Source of the DNA: Lysobacterales bacterium
GTDB taxonomy: Bacteria > Pseudomonadota > Gammaproteobacteria > Xanthomonadales > SZUA-36
DNA length: 42,787 nucleotides
Reading direction: 5' to 3'
Assembly: GCA_021648045.1 (NCBI GenBank)
Contig: JAKITM010000009.1
Location: forward strand, 1-42,787
Each line of letters starts with the position of its first letter. The first letter of the stretch is position 1. Below are positions 1 to 8,330 of this stretch, in pieces. The position numbers were made by a program, and so were the translations under genes. A model generated the notes under the pieces. It had not been told where the DNA came from. It did not search any database and saw nothing but the letters and a program-made list of their open reading frames with translations.

Positions 1-3000
1 CCCCGCGGTGGTCGTGGTATCGCACTTGATGCAAATATCACAATTCATTTTAGTGAAGATGTCGTAGTCGCAGGTACTTGGTTTGAAATAAATTGTACTA
101 CTAGTGGCGCGCACAGTGCCACCGTCACTGGTGGCCCACAGTCTTACATGCTAGACCCGTCTTCAGACTTTGTGATGAGCGAGACCTGCACAGTTGATGT
201 TTTCGCAGCACAAGTAACTGATTCGGATGCAGTTGACCCCCCGGATAATATGGTTTCTAACTTCCAGTTTAGCTTCACCACGGCTACACCACCAGTGACA
301 TCTCCTATTCTAATCAACGAAATGGATGCTGATCAGGCCGGCTCTGATGCTGCTGAGTTTGTTGAGCTCTTCGATGGTGGCGTGGGTAACACGGCCCTTG
401 ATGGTCTAGTGATAGTGCTTTTTAATGGTTCGGGAGATACATCCTACCAAGCCTTTGATCTGGACGGTTTGAGCACCAATGCTAGCGGTTATTTTGTACT
501 TTGTGGCGATGCGGCTAATACTGCCAACTGCGACCTGGATGTGAGCCCCAACACTAACCTGATTCAAAATGGCGCCGATGCGGTGGCCTTGTACTTGGCT
601 GACGCCACAGATTTCCCCGGCGGCTCAGCGGTAACTACTAACGGCCTTATCGATGCAATTGTTTACGATACTGATGACGCTGACGATGCAACTCTTTTAA
701 CCCTTCTTAATGGCGGGCAGCCACAAGTTAATGAGCGCGATGGCGGTGATGGTTCTGCGCATTCTAACCAAAGGTGTCCAAGTGGTGCTGGTGGTGCTAG
801 AAACACAGATACCTATATCCAGGCACTCCCGACTCCTGGTGTTTTAAATGACTGTCCATCACCAATTATCAATGAGGTGGATGCCGACCAAACGGGTACT
901 GATGCTGCTGAATTCATTGAGTTATTCGATGGCGGTGTTGGTAATTTGGCACTTGATGGTTTTGTGTTAGTGTTCTTTAATGGTTCGAGTGATACCTCTT
1001 ATCAGGCCTTCGATTTGGATGGTCAGAGCACCAATGCTAACGGTTATTTTGTGCTTTGTGGTGATGCGGCTAATACTGCCAATTGTGATCTGGATGTAAC
1101 GCCCAACACCAACTTGATTCAAAATGGTGCTGATGCAGTGGCTCTGTATGTTGGAAATGCCAGCAACTTCCCTAACAGTACAGCGGCGACCACTAACAAC
1201 TTGGTTGATGCTATTGTTTATGATACCAATGATGGCGATGATGTAGGTTTGCTGGCGCTGCTAAATCCAGGGCAACCACAGATCAATGAGGGCGGTGGTA
1301 CAGATTCCGGAGTAGATTCAAACCAGCGCTGTACCAATGGTTCTGGCGGTGAAAGAAATACGGATACATACACTCAGGCTACACCTACACCAGGTGCTGT
1401 CAACGAGTGCCCACCGCTTGAAATCTGGGATATACAGGGTGCGGGTGAGTTCAGTATGTTCGCAGACACCACCGTTAGCACTGTTGATAATATCGTAACT
1501 GCAGTTGGACCCGAAGGCTTCACCATGCAAACCCCCGATGCCAGGGCAGATGCCAGCATTGATACCTCTAATGGTATTTATGTATTTACCGCAGCTGCAC
1601 CAACAGTGGCGGTTGGCGATAGCGTTAATGTTACTGGTGATGTTATTGAGTTTTTCGATTTTACAGAGTTTGCTAATTCACCTACGGTTACTATCAATAG
1701 CTCGGGTAATGCACTGCCTGCGGTTGTAATCTTTGATGCAACTGTACCAAGCCCAAATCCGGCGACACCGAGTTGTGCGATTGAGTATGAGTGTTATGAA
1801 TCCATGCTGGTGCAAATTACTGGTGGTAGTGTCACTAACGGTAATCAGAGCTTTGGTTCCGACCCAATAGCCGAAGTTCATATCAGAGCAGTAGCTACTC
1901 GCAGTTTCCGTGAGCCGGGCACTCAATATCCACTAGATTTAGGTGGCTCTATTCCAGTGTGGGATGGTAATCCAGAAGTGTTTGAGTTAGATCCAGACCG
2001 TATGGGCTTGCCGAATATTATCATTCCTGGCGGCTCAAGCTTTGATGCTGTAGGTGTGATTGGCTTCGATTTTGGTGGCTACGAACTCTGGCCTACCTCG
2101 CTGACAGTTACCGAGGCAGTAATCCCAGGTCCTGTAAGAGGCAGGCTCGCTGGAGAAACCACAGTGGGTTCGTTGAACTTATTCCGGTTTGCTACAGATG
2201 GTGATTATGCGACAAGGCTGAGCAAGTTATCCCAACATATTAGAGAAGTACTGAACTCGCCCGATATCTTGGGTGTTCAGGAAGCTGCTGACATTACTGC
2301 GTTGCAAGACCTAGCAACTGAAATTGCCCAGGATGATAATAGCGTCAATTACACAGCCCACTTGGTCGAAGGTAATGATATTGGCGGAATCGATGTTGGC
2401 TTCCTACTGCGCGCAGACATTGCCGTAGATGCCATAACTCAGTTGGGTGCAGCGGAAATCTTTAGTTTCGATAGTTCCATATTGCATGATCGTCCACCGT
2501 TATTATTGGAAGGGCGTTATACCGGCAATGGTATGGATTTCTCGCTGGCAGTAATGGTGGTACACAACCGCTCCTTGAATGGTATCGATACTACAAGGGT
2601 TCAGCTAAAACGCCTAGCTCAGGCGGAGTCTGTTGCGACTATGGTACAGACCTATCAAACAAGCAACCCGGCTATACCACTGATTGTTCTGGGTGATTTT
2701 AATGCCTTTGAATTTACTGATGGTTATGTTGATGTCCTGGGGCACATTAAGGGTGACTTTGATCCAGCAGAAAGCCTGCAATCTGGTGCCGACCTGGTCA
2801 ATCCAAACCTGGTTAATCAGGTAGAGTTATTGCCAGCTACTGAGCGTTACTCGTTTAATTTCCGCGGTCATGTGCAAACTCTTGATCACGCGCTTACATC
2901 TGCGGCTACCGACCCCTGGATTCGTGGCTTTGAATTTGGTCGCGGTAATGTAGATGCTGCCGCGAATCTCATCGGTGACCCAAGCACGCCCCTACGCGCC

Positions 3001-3231
3001 GCGGATCACGATGGCTTCGTCTTGTACCTGATGACTGACTTCGACGGTGATGGTGTTGCTGATGATGTGGATGGCTGCAGTTTCAATGCAAACTTGGCTA
3101 ACCCAATTTCAGGTGGCGGCTGCGCTATACCGATCCCAACCCTCGACCGCTGGGCGTTATTGCTAATGTTGTTGTTGATGGCCGGTATTGGTATGCTGGG
3201 TCTGCGCCGCAGCTTAGGAGTGAATTCCTAG
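1..3231 (+). CDS. Secreted modular endonuclease/exonuclease/phosphatase-family nuclease with IPTL-CTERM tail (5' partial)
   Basis: The frame is open from base 1, so the true start lies outside the window; the ATG at 148 is internal. Domain order: an SbsA/Big_5-like Ig domain (about 40-290), two lamin-tail-like (LTD) modules starting near 307 and 865 and each carrying an 'INE-DADQ' plus 'DAAEF-ELFDGG' core, an OB-like segment (about 1420-2120), and an endonuclease/exonuclease/phosphatase domain (about 2130-3030). The last shows GVQE (near 2270), GDFNAF (2692), a late DHAL and a terminal ADHDG (near 3001), the expected metal-binding and catalytic positions. A calcium-type repeat DFDGDGVADDVDGC follows, then IPTL-DRW (3133), a hydrophobic helix and basic residues, i.e. 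an IPTL-CTERM sorting tail. It resembles ExeM-type extracellular nucleases, which degrade extracellular DNA. The IPTL tail suggests the protein is held at the envelope before processing. The domain family is clear; the exact substrate is not shown. Confidence 0.85.
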   Translation, partial: PRGGRGIALDANITIHFSEDVVVAGTWFEINCTTSGAHSATVTGGPQSYMLDPSSDFVMSETCTVDVFAAQVTDSDAVDPPDNMVSNFQFSFTTATPPVTSPILINEMDADQAGSDAAEFVELFDGGVGNTALDGLVIVLFNGSGDTSYQAFDLDGLSTNASGYFVLCGDAANTANCDLDVSPNTNLIQNGADAVALYLADATDFPGGSAVTTNGLIDAIVYDTDDADDATLLTLLNGGQPQVNERDGGDGSAHSNQRCPSGAGGARNTDTYIQALPTPGVLNDCPSPIINEVDADQTGTDAAEFIELFDGGVGNLALDGFVLVFFNGSSDTSYQAFDLDGQSTNANGYFVLCGDAANTANCDLDVTPNTNLIQNGADAVALYVGNASNFPNSTAATTNNLVDAIVYDTNDGDDVGLLALLNPGQPQINEGGGTDSGVDSNQRCTNGSGGERNTDTYTQATPTPGAVNECPPLEIWDIQGAGEFSMFADTTVSTVDNIVTAVGPEGFTMQTPDARADASIDTSNGIYVFTAAAPTVAVGDSVNVTGDVIEFFDFTEFANSPTVTINSSGNALPAVVIFDATVPSPNPATPSCAIEYECYESMLVQITGGSVTNGNQSFGSDPIAEVHIRAVATRSFREPGTQYPLDLGGSIPVWDGNPEVFELDPDRMGLPNIIIPGGSSFDAVGVIGFDFGGYELWPTSLTVTEAVIPGPVRGRLAGETTVGSLNLFRFATDGDYATRLSKLSQHIREVLNSPDILGVQEAADITALQDLATEIAQDDNSVNYTAHLVEGNDIGGIDVGFLLRADIAVDAITQLGAAEIFSFDSSILHDRPPLLLEGRYTGNGMDFSLAVMVVHNRSLNGIDTTRVQLKRLAQAESVATMVQTYQTSNPAIPLIVLGDFNAFEFTDGYVDVLGHIKGDFDPAESLQSGADLVNPNLVNQVELLPATERYSFNFRGHVQTLDHALTSAATDPWIRGFEFGRGNVDAAANLIGDPSTPLRAADHDGFVLYLMTDFDGDGVADDVDGCSFNANLANPISGGGCAIPIPTLDRWALLLMLLLMAGIGMLGLRRSLGVNS

Positions 3232-3277
3232 CCCGACACTCTGATAAACAGAAGTGGAGCTAGAGTAAAGCAATAGA

Positions 3278-3305
3278 GGGGGGTGGTTTGACCACCCCCC
3301 CCCCC
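3278..3305 (+). terminator. Perfect 10-bp GC hairpin after the nuclease gene, without a U-tract
   Basis: GGGGGGTGGT (3278-3287), loop TTG, then ACCACCCCCC (3291-3300), a perfect inverted repeat 47 bases after the nuclease stop. It is followed by further C residues (C run 3295-3305) instead of T residues, so it is not a standard intrinsic terminator. It could block 3' exonucleases or pause polymerase. The long C run is also prone to sequencing error. Confidence 0.45.
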
Positions 3306-3386
3306 AGCTTAATCAAAACCTTGAAACCGTGGCGGCTGGTGCAAAATTCTTTTCAGTTTTCTTTTGGCTTCTCAAGCATCGATAGT

Positions 3387-3615
3387 TTTAAGTTAATAGT
3401 TAAATTCGGTATGCAACCAATTGAGGCGATTCAAACGGCGACGATTAATGCGGCAGACTTAATGGGTATAAAGGATCGTGGAAGAATCGAGAAAGGCTTG
3501 TTGGCAGATATTATTGGCGTTCCAGGTAACCCCCCTAAAGGATATAAAAGTGATGGAAAGTGTAGGCTTTGTTATGAAAGGTGGAATTGTCTATAAATCT
3601 GAATTCAAGTTGTAA
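3387..3615 (+). pseudogene. C-terminal remnant of an imidazolonepropionase-like amidohydrolase, frameshifted
   Basis: The translation from about 3387 (FKLIVKFGMQPIEAIQTAT, then NAADLMG, and GLLADIIGVPGNP) matches the C-terminal end of secreted amidohydrolases of the Xaa-Pro dipeptidase/imidazolonepropionase-like family. After 'GNPPKG' the frame goes wrong. Dropping one C from the C6 run at 3530-3535 restores NPLKDIKVMESVGF, then VMKGGIVYKSEFKL and a stop at 3613-3615, the usual family ending. The N-terminal roughly 350 residues with the metal ligands are absent: upstream sequence to the nuclease gene does not encode them. This is therefore a gene fragment with a +1 shift, not a functional gene. 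The TTG-initiated frame from 3288 covers it but begins inside the upstream hairpin. Confidence 0.8.
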
Positions 3616-3836
3616 CTGAATAATCGGTTAATGTTGGGGCTGACCAAGTAACGAACCTACCGCAGCTTCTTGTTAATTTAACTCATAGACAAGAAATCAG
3701 TATAGCGTTGCAAAAATTGCACGAGGTCTGAAGACTGAAAGAAAAAGAAAGACATCAATTTTGACTATTTTCCAGTCGCTGATGATAAAATATCGGATTA
3801 ATCTCTTCTCATTAATACCTTCTCGGAAAATTTATT
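3616..3836 (+). other. Intergenic region upstream of gcdH
   Basis: About 220 bases without a supported gene. A short open stretch ending LTHRQEISIALQKLHEV-stop (stop near 3730) has no start codon or recognisable family and may be a relic. The gcdH promoter presumably lies in the AT-rich second half, but I could not pick a convincing -35/-10 pair. Confidence 0.4.
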
Positions 3837-5000
3837 ATGGCAAAGCTGAATCCACTCGATCTTTTTAATGTTCGTTCACTGCTGAGCGAAGAAGAGCAGA
3901 TGGTTCAGGACAGTGTGGCTCACTGGGTTGATGAGCGCGCGATGCCGTTGATTGCTGAGTGTTTTAATGAGTCTCGTTTTCCTACGGAACTCATTGCTGA
4001 AATAGCCGACTTGGGTTTGCTCGGTTCCAGCCTTGAGGGTTATGGTTGTGCAGGCTTAAATGCTGTTTCCTATGGCCTTATTTGCCAAGAATTAGAGCGC
4101 TGTGATTCCGGCTTGCGCAGTTTTGTTTCGGTGCAAAGCAGCTTATGTATGTATCCGATTTACAGCTTTGGTACAGATGAACAAAAACAACGCTGGTTAC
4201 CGGAAATGGCGGCAGGTCGGGTGATAGGCTGCTTTGGTTTGACCGAGCCACAAGGCGGCTCAGACCCTGCCAATATGAACACCCATGCCAAAAAGGATGG
4301 TGATGACTGGTTGTTGAATGGCGCTAAAATGTGGATAACCAATGGCTCTGTAGCCGATATTGCGATTGTCTGGGCTAAAACATCAGACGGCATTCAGGGG
4401 TTTTTGGTAGAAAAGGACATGCCGGGTTTCGTCACCCAGGATATTCATGGAAAAATGTCATTACGGGCTTCAACCACTTCTGAATTATATTTTGATAATG
4501 TCCGCTTGCCTGACTCCAGTAGATTACCGGGTGTGAAAGGTTTAAAAGGTCCTTTATCTTGTTTAACCCAGGCGCGTTTTGGTATTTCATGGGGGCCGAT
4601 AGGCTGCGCTCAGGACTGCCTTGACACGGTTATCAAATACACCGAAGAGCGTATGTTATTCGGTCGGCCGTTGGCCGCCAACCAGGCAATTCAACTGCGT
4701 TTGGCCGATATGGCGCGCAGAATTACCACTGCTCAATTATTAGCACTGCAGTTAGGCCGGCTTAAAGATGCAGGTAAAATGGAGCACACGCAAGTCAATT
4801 TAGCCAAATGGAATAATGTCAGAATGGCTCTTGATATTGCCCGCGATGCCCGCGATATACTTGGGGGCTTTGGTATTACTACCGAATATAGCCCCATTAG
4901 GCATATGCTAAATCTTGAGAGTGTGATTACTTACGAAGGCACAGAAACCATTCATCAACTGGCGGTAGGTCGTGAATTAACCGGTATTAGCGCCTTTTAG
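3837..5000 (+). CDS. gcdH: Glutaryl-CoA dehydrogenase
   Basis: FAD-dependent acyl-CoA dehydrogenase that oxidises and decarboxylates glutaryl-CoA to crotonyl-CoA, the last specific step of lysine/glutarate catabolism. At 387 residues it has normal length. Visible hallmarks are the substrate-binding Arg94 in SGLRSFVSVQSS (the arginine that marks glutaryl-CoA dehydrogenases), the FAD motif GLTEPQGGSDP (residues 135-144), the WITNG motif, and the catalytic base Glu367 in TYEGTETIHQL, followed by the typical ending VGRELTGISAF. It is transcribed alone and its 3' end overlaps the convergent NUDIX gene by 14 bases. The amaB-like dehydrogenase 4.4 kb away acts earlier in the same pathway. Confidence 0.95.
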   Translation: MAKLNPLDLFNVRSLLSEEEQMVQDSVAHWVDERAMPLIAECFNESRFPTELIAEIADLGLLGSSLEGYGCAGLNAVSYGLICQELERCDSGLRSFVSVQSSLCMYPIYSFGTDEQKQRWLPEMAAGRVIGCFGLTEPQGGSDPANMNTHAKKDGDDWLLNGAKMWITNGSVADIAIVWAKTSDGIQGFLVEKDMPGFVTQDIHGKMSLRASTTSELYFDNVRLPDSSRLPGVKGLKGPLSCLTQARFGISWGPIGCAQDCLDTVIKYTEERMLFGRPLAANQAIQLRLADMARRITTAQLLALQLGRLKDAGKMEHTQVNLAKWNNVRMALDIARDARDILGGFGITTEYSPIRHMLNLESVITYEGTETIHQLAVGRELTGISAF

Positions 5001-5550
5001 ACTCCATCAATAAGCGGGTTTTTTCCAGCATCCGATCCATTACTGGATCACCACCGATAAGACTGGCCGCCTTATCCGGGCTGAACCATTGCAGATCGTT
5101 TGATTCATCTGAAAAGTGTATTTCGGATTTTTCTGCCTGTAGTAGGAAGCGCGCATCGTAGTGTTGATGCTCTGGGACACTCCCACGGGCGGGGATGGTG
5201 TGGATATCAAAATCAAAAATACCGGGCACTAATTGCTGGAAATTTTCAATCCCCGTTTCTTCACACGCCTCACGCAGTGCAGCTTCAAGCCAGCTGTTGT
5301 CATGTGCTTCAATATGACCGCCCGGTTGTAGCCAACGATTTAGCTTGCGGTGGTGCAGTAATAAAATCGCATCCAGTGACGGGCTCAAAATCCAACAAGA
5401 GGCTGTAAGGTGACTCCGTCCATTATCAGCCTGCCAGAAATCGTCCTGCTCATCTAGCAAACACATTGCCTTTTGGATATCCGCGGACTCGAGAGAGTCC
5501 GCGGCTTTAACTTTCCGCAATAAGCTTCGGGAACTTTCCCGATCCAGCAC
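4987..5550 (-). CDS. NUDIX hydrolase
   Basis: 187-residue protein with a NUDIX box at residues 77-101 (GGHIEAHDNSW, then LREACEETGI). The REACEE core that binds metal is intact, while the first glutamate of the classical box is replaced by Asp/Asn, as in other 'GGHxExxD' members. It should hydrolyse a nucleoside diphosphate-linked substrate; which one cannot be read from sequence. The GTG start overlaps the TAG stop of the upstream M28 peptidase gene by one base (TAGTG), indicating translational coupling. Its 3' end runs 14 bases into gcdH on the other strand. Confidence 0.9.
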   Translation of the reverse strand: MLDRESSRSLLRKVKAADSLESADIQKAMCLLDEQDDFWQADNGRSHLTASCWILSPSLDAILLLHHRKLNRWLQPGGHIEAHDNSWLEAALREACEETGIENFQQLVPGIFDFDIHTIPARGSVPEHQHYDARFLLQAEKSEIHFSDESNDLQWFSPDKAASLIGGDPVMDRMLEKTRLLMESKRR

Positions 5551-7274
5551 TAGTTATTGCTCATGCTGGCTTCACGAATGGCTTTAAATTCGTTACCTTC
5601 ATACCAGTGTGGCCAGCTGCTGTCATTGCCTAGTTGCAAGCCGATATTAAAAAACAGTTTCAAATCATCGGCGAGGCCATTTAGGTCCCAACTGTCGGTG
5701 ATTTCATCAGCAGGCGCGTGATAGCGGTTGCTGGTGTAGTCAGCATATAAATCGCGCATATACTGCTCGCCTTCAGTTAGATGTTTTACCCCGCCTTTGG
5801 CATATAAAACCGGTACTCCGCGCTTGGCAAAATTAAAGTGATCAGAGCGATAAAAATAACCTTTTTCAGGGAAGGGCTCGGCTTCTACAGTACGCTTTTG
5901 GAGTGTGGCATTGCCTTTGAGTGTGTCCTCTAAACTAGAACTACCATAGCCAACCACTATAATATCTTCGGTTGAACCATACACATTCATCGCATCCATA
6001 TTAATACCACCAATGGTTTTATTCATGGGGAATGGCGGATTGGCGGTGTAGTAGGCAGAGCCTAACAATCCAGATTCCTCAGCTGCTACTGCAAGAAATC
6101 CAATGCTTCTGGCTGGAGCCTGTGGCAGCCGTGAAAATGTGTTGGCAAGAGCCAACACTCCAGCAATACCGCTGGCATTATCAACTGCACCATTAAAGAT
6201 ATTATCGGCCGCGTGCTCGCCACTTTCATTTTCTCCCAGGTGGTCCCAATGACCCATATAGAAAAACAGTTCATCAGGGTTTTTACTGCCGGCTAAAACT
6301 GCGCCAACATTATAGGATTTGGCTTTTTCAAGCGTGTTGTCCAAGTGAACCGAGAGACTGATGTCGAGAGGAGTTGACTCAAAGTTCGCTGATAGCGCTT
6401 TCTGCTTGAGGTTTTCTAGATTCATTCCGGAGGCTGTAACCCATTGGTCAGCAATTGCATAAGGTACCCATGCTTCAAACGGCAGTCTGTCGATATTCCC
6501 GTTGGCGCTATCCAGAACAAATTGTGGGCCGGACCATGAAGAGGAGACGACTTTCCATGGGTATGATGCGGCTGCGGTTTCGTGGATAATAATCGCACCG
6601 CTGGCGCCCTGCCGAGCTGCTTCTTCATACTTGTAAGTCCAGCGACCGTAATATGTCATCGCATTGCCCTTGAAAAGCTCTGGGTCCTGCGTTACAAAGC
6701 CAGGATCATTAACCAATATCATTACGATTTTGCCTTCTACATCCAAGTTTTTATAATCATCCCACTCATATTCCGGGGCAACAATACCGTAACCTACAAA
6801 TACCACCTGGCTTTCTGCTACATCAATGCTTTCCACGACACGACTGGTACCCAGCATGATTTCAGGCCCGTATTTCAAAGTCCGTCGCTGATTGTTCTGG
6901 GTAATGGCGGCTTTTACGGTGTCAGGATCTAGGGTAATGGATACTAGTGGAACCGCTTGCCGGTAACTGTCACCAAACATGGGCTGTAAGCCATTGGCGA
7001 TAAATTTCTGTTCGATATAATCAACCGTCAATTTCTCACCTGCAGAAAAAGGTGCGCGGCCACCGAAGCGGTCAGAGGAGAGAATTTCAATATCCGTCAG
7101 CAAGTGCTCCGGGGTAATGTATTTCTCTGCAAGTTGCTGTGCGGTTTCGTTAGCTTGCGCGGCCGCAACTTCACTTGGGCTGGAATATTCGGGCGTGGTT
7201 TTGCAAGCGCTTAGCAAGAACGCGCTAATGCTCAGCAAAGCGATTAGCTTGAATTTAGTTGAAAGAGTAGTCAT
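5550..7274 (-). CDS. M28-family metallopeptidase, lipoprotein
   Basis: Zinc aminopeptidase-like protein with an inserted PA (protease-associated) domain. I chose the ATG at 7274 because AGGAG lies five bases upstream; an in-frame start at 7292 lacks this. From this start the signal peptide ends in a lipobox LLSAC with Cys24, predicting an outer-membrane or periplasmic lipoprotein of 574 residues. The PA domain covers roughly residues 130-280. The M28 catalytic domain shows HWDHLG (zinc His345), GAVDNASG (bridging Asp365), AAEESGLLGS (catalytic Glu399/400), NMDAMN, and the late YRSDHFNF histidine. All zinc and catalytic positions look intact. It sits in a minus-strand cluster between murB and the NUDIX gene. 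Peptide or amino-acid scavenging is likely; the physiological substrate is unknown. Confidence 0.92.
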   Translation of the reverse strand: MTTLSTKFKLIALLSISAFLLSACKTTPEYSSPSEVAAAQANETAQQLAEKYITPEHLLTDIEILSSDRFGGRAPFSAGEKLTVDYIEQKFIANGLQPMFGDSYRQAVPLVSITLDPDTVKAAITQNNQRRTLKYGPEIMLGTSRVVESIDVAESQVVFVGYGIVAPEYEWDDYKNLDVEGKIVMILVNDPGFVTQDPELFKGNAMTYYGRWTYKYEEAARQGASGAIIIHETAAASYPWKVVSSSWSGPQFVLDSANGNIDRLPFEAWVPYAIADQWVTASGMNLENLKQKALSANFESTPLDISLSVHLDNTLEKAKSYNVGAVLAGSKNPDELFFYMGHWDHLGENESGEHAADNIFNGAVDNASGIAGVLALANTFSRLPQAPARSIGFLAVAAEESGLLGSAYYTANPPFPMNKTIGGINMDAMNVYGSTEDIIVVGYGSSSLEDTLKGNATLQKRTVEAEPFPEKGYFYRSDHFNFAKRGVPVLYAKGGVKHLTEGEQYMRDLYADYTSNRYHAPADEITDSWDLNGLADDLKLFFNIGLQLGNDSSWPHWYEGNEFKAIREASMSNN

Positions 7275-7316
7275 GGGGTCTCCTGTTTGCATGCGGGTAA
7301 GTAGCGTGTTGATTTA

Positions 7317-8330
7317 TTAACTGCTGTGAATAATACGCGGTTCTGCCTGTAGAGATAGCTTAAATTCTAATTGAACCGCATTTTGTATCTCTTTAGCGAG
7401 CTTCCAAAGGTCTATTCCTGATGCACTGCCATGATTAACAAGAATCAATGCGTGTTGATCTGAGATACCCGCAGCACCTTTGCGGTAACCCTTATATCCG
7501 CATTTTTCGATCAGCCATGCGGCTGAGATTTTACTGCTAGCATCCCCTTGGCCCCAATGGGGTAGTTCGGGGTAATTCTGAAGCAATTGCTGCAAGTGGG
7601 TATTGTCGATTATTGGGTTTTTGAAAAACGAACCGACATTGGGCAGCAGTGTGGGGTCTGGGAGCTTTTCGCGGCGTAAAGAACAAACCGCAGCCGCAAC
7701 ATCGCCGGGTAGGGGGTTAGCAATACCCATACTATCCAGCTTTTGTTTTAGTCCGCTATAACCTAGCCGTAGTCGTGGTTTACGGGATAATTTCAGGGTG
7801 ATGTTGAGAATCCAAAAGCGATCTGCTTGTTGACGAAAAATACTATCCCGATAGCTCAGCTGGCAATCATTAGCTTTGAGCATAACCGCGCGCATGTGTT
7901 TTCTGTCCCAGGCTTCAACCAACTCTAGGGTATCGCTGAGCTCTACACCGTAAGCACCTATGTTTTGTATTGGTGCGGCCCCGACCGTACCGGGAATTAG
8001 AGCGAGGTTTTCAATGCCCGATAAACCTTGCTCTAAAATCCAGATTACGGACTCATGCCAGTTATTTCCAGCTTGGATGCGCACATAAGCATGTTTATCG
8101 GTAGCATCTATGATTTGCCGACCTTGTAAACGGTTCAAAATGATATCGCCAGGATAATCAGTGGCAAATAATATATTCGTGCCTGCACCCAGCATCATCG
8201 GTTTATGCAGGGGCGTTTGGGTTAGCTGAGCAAGGTCTTGCAGATGTTCCAGCACAAACAGGCGCTGACAGTTCGCTGCTACTGAAAAACTGTTGTGATC
8301 TTTCAGTTTGGTGGTGGGCAGTTGTTTCAT
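7317..8330 (-). CDS. murB: UDP-N-acetylenolpyruvoylglucosamine reductase (type I MurB)
   Basis: Cytoplasmic flavoenzyme that reduces UDP-GlcNAc-enolpyruvate to UDP-MurNAc with NADPH in peptidoglycan precursor synthesis. It has 337 residues, as expected for the type I, E. coli-like form. Visible are the FAD-binding GAGTNILF (48-55), IPGTVGAAPIQNIGAYG (112-128), the YR pair in LSYRDS (Tyr160-Arg161), the proton donor Ser234 in NVGSFFKNP and Glu330 in QAEPRII. Its ATG overlaps the pyrD stop by four bases (ATGA), so the two are translationally coupled. Confidence 0.97.
   Translation of the reverse strand: MKQLPTTKLKDHNSFSVAANCQRLFVLEHLQDLAQLTQTPLHKPMMLGAGTNILFATDYPGDIILNRLQGRQIIDATDKHAYVRIQAGNNWHESVIWILEQGLSGIENLALIPGTVGAAPIQNIGAYGVELSDTLELVEAWDRKHMRAVMLKANDCQLSYRDSIFRQQADRFWILNITLKLSRKPRLRLGYSGLKQKLDSMGIANPLPGDVAAAVCSLRREKLPDPTLLPNVGSFFKNPIIDNTHLQQLLQNYPELPHWGQGDASSKISAAWLIEKCGYKGYRKGAAGISDQHALILVNHGSASGIDLWKLAKEIQNAVQLEFKLSLQAEPRIIHSS

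Noticed and set aside
3288..3596. 102-codon gene starting at TTG 3288
   Set aside because: The start lies in the hairpin loop and the first 30 codons come from the C tract and unrelated sequence; only the amidohydrolase remnant part is real.
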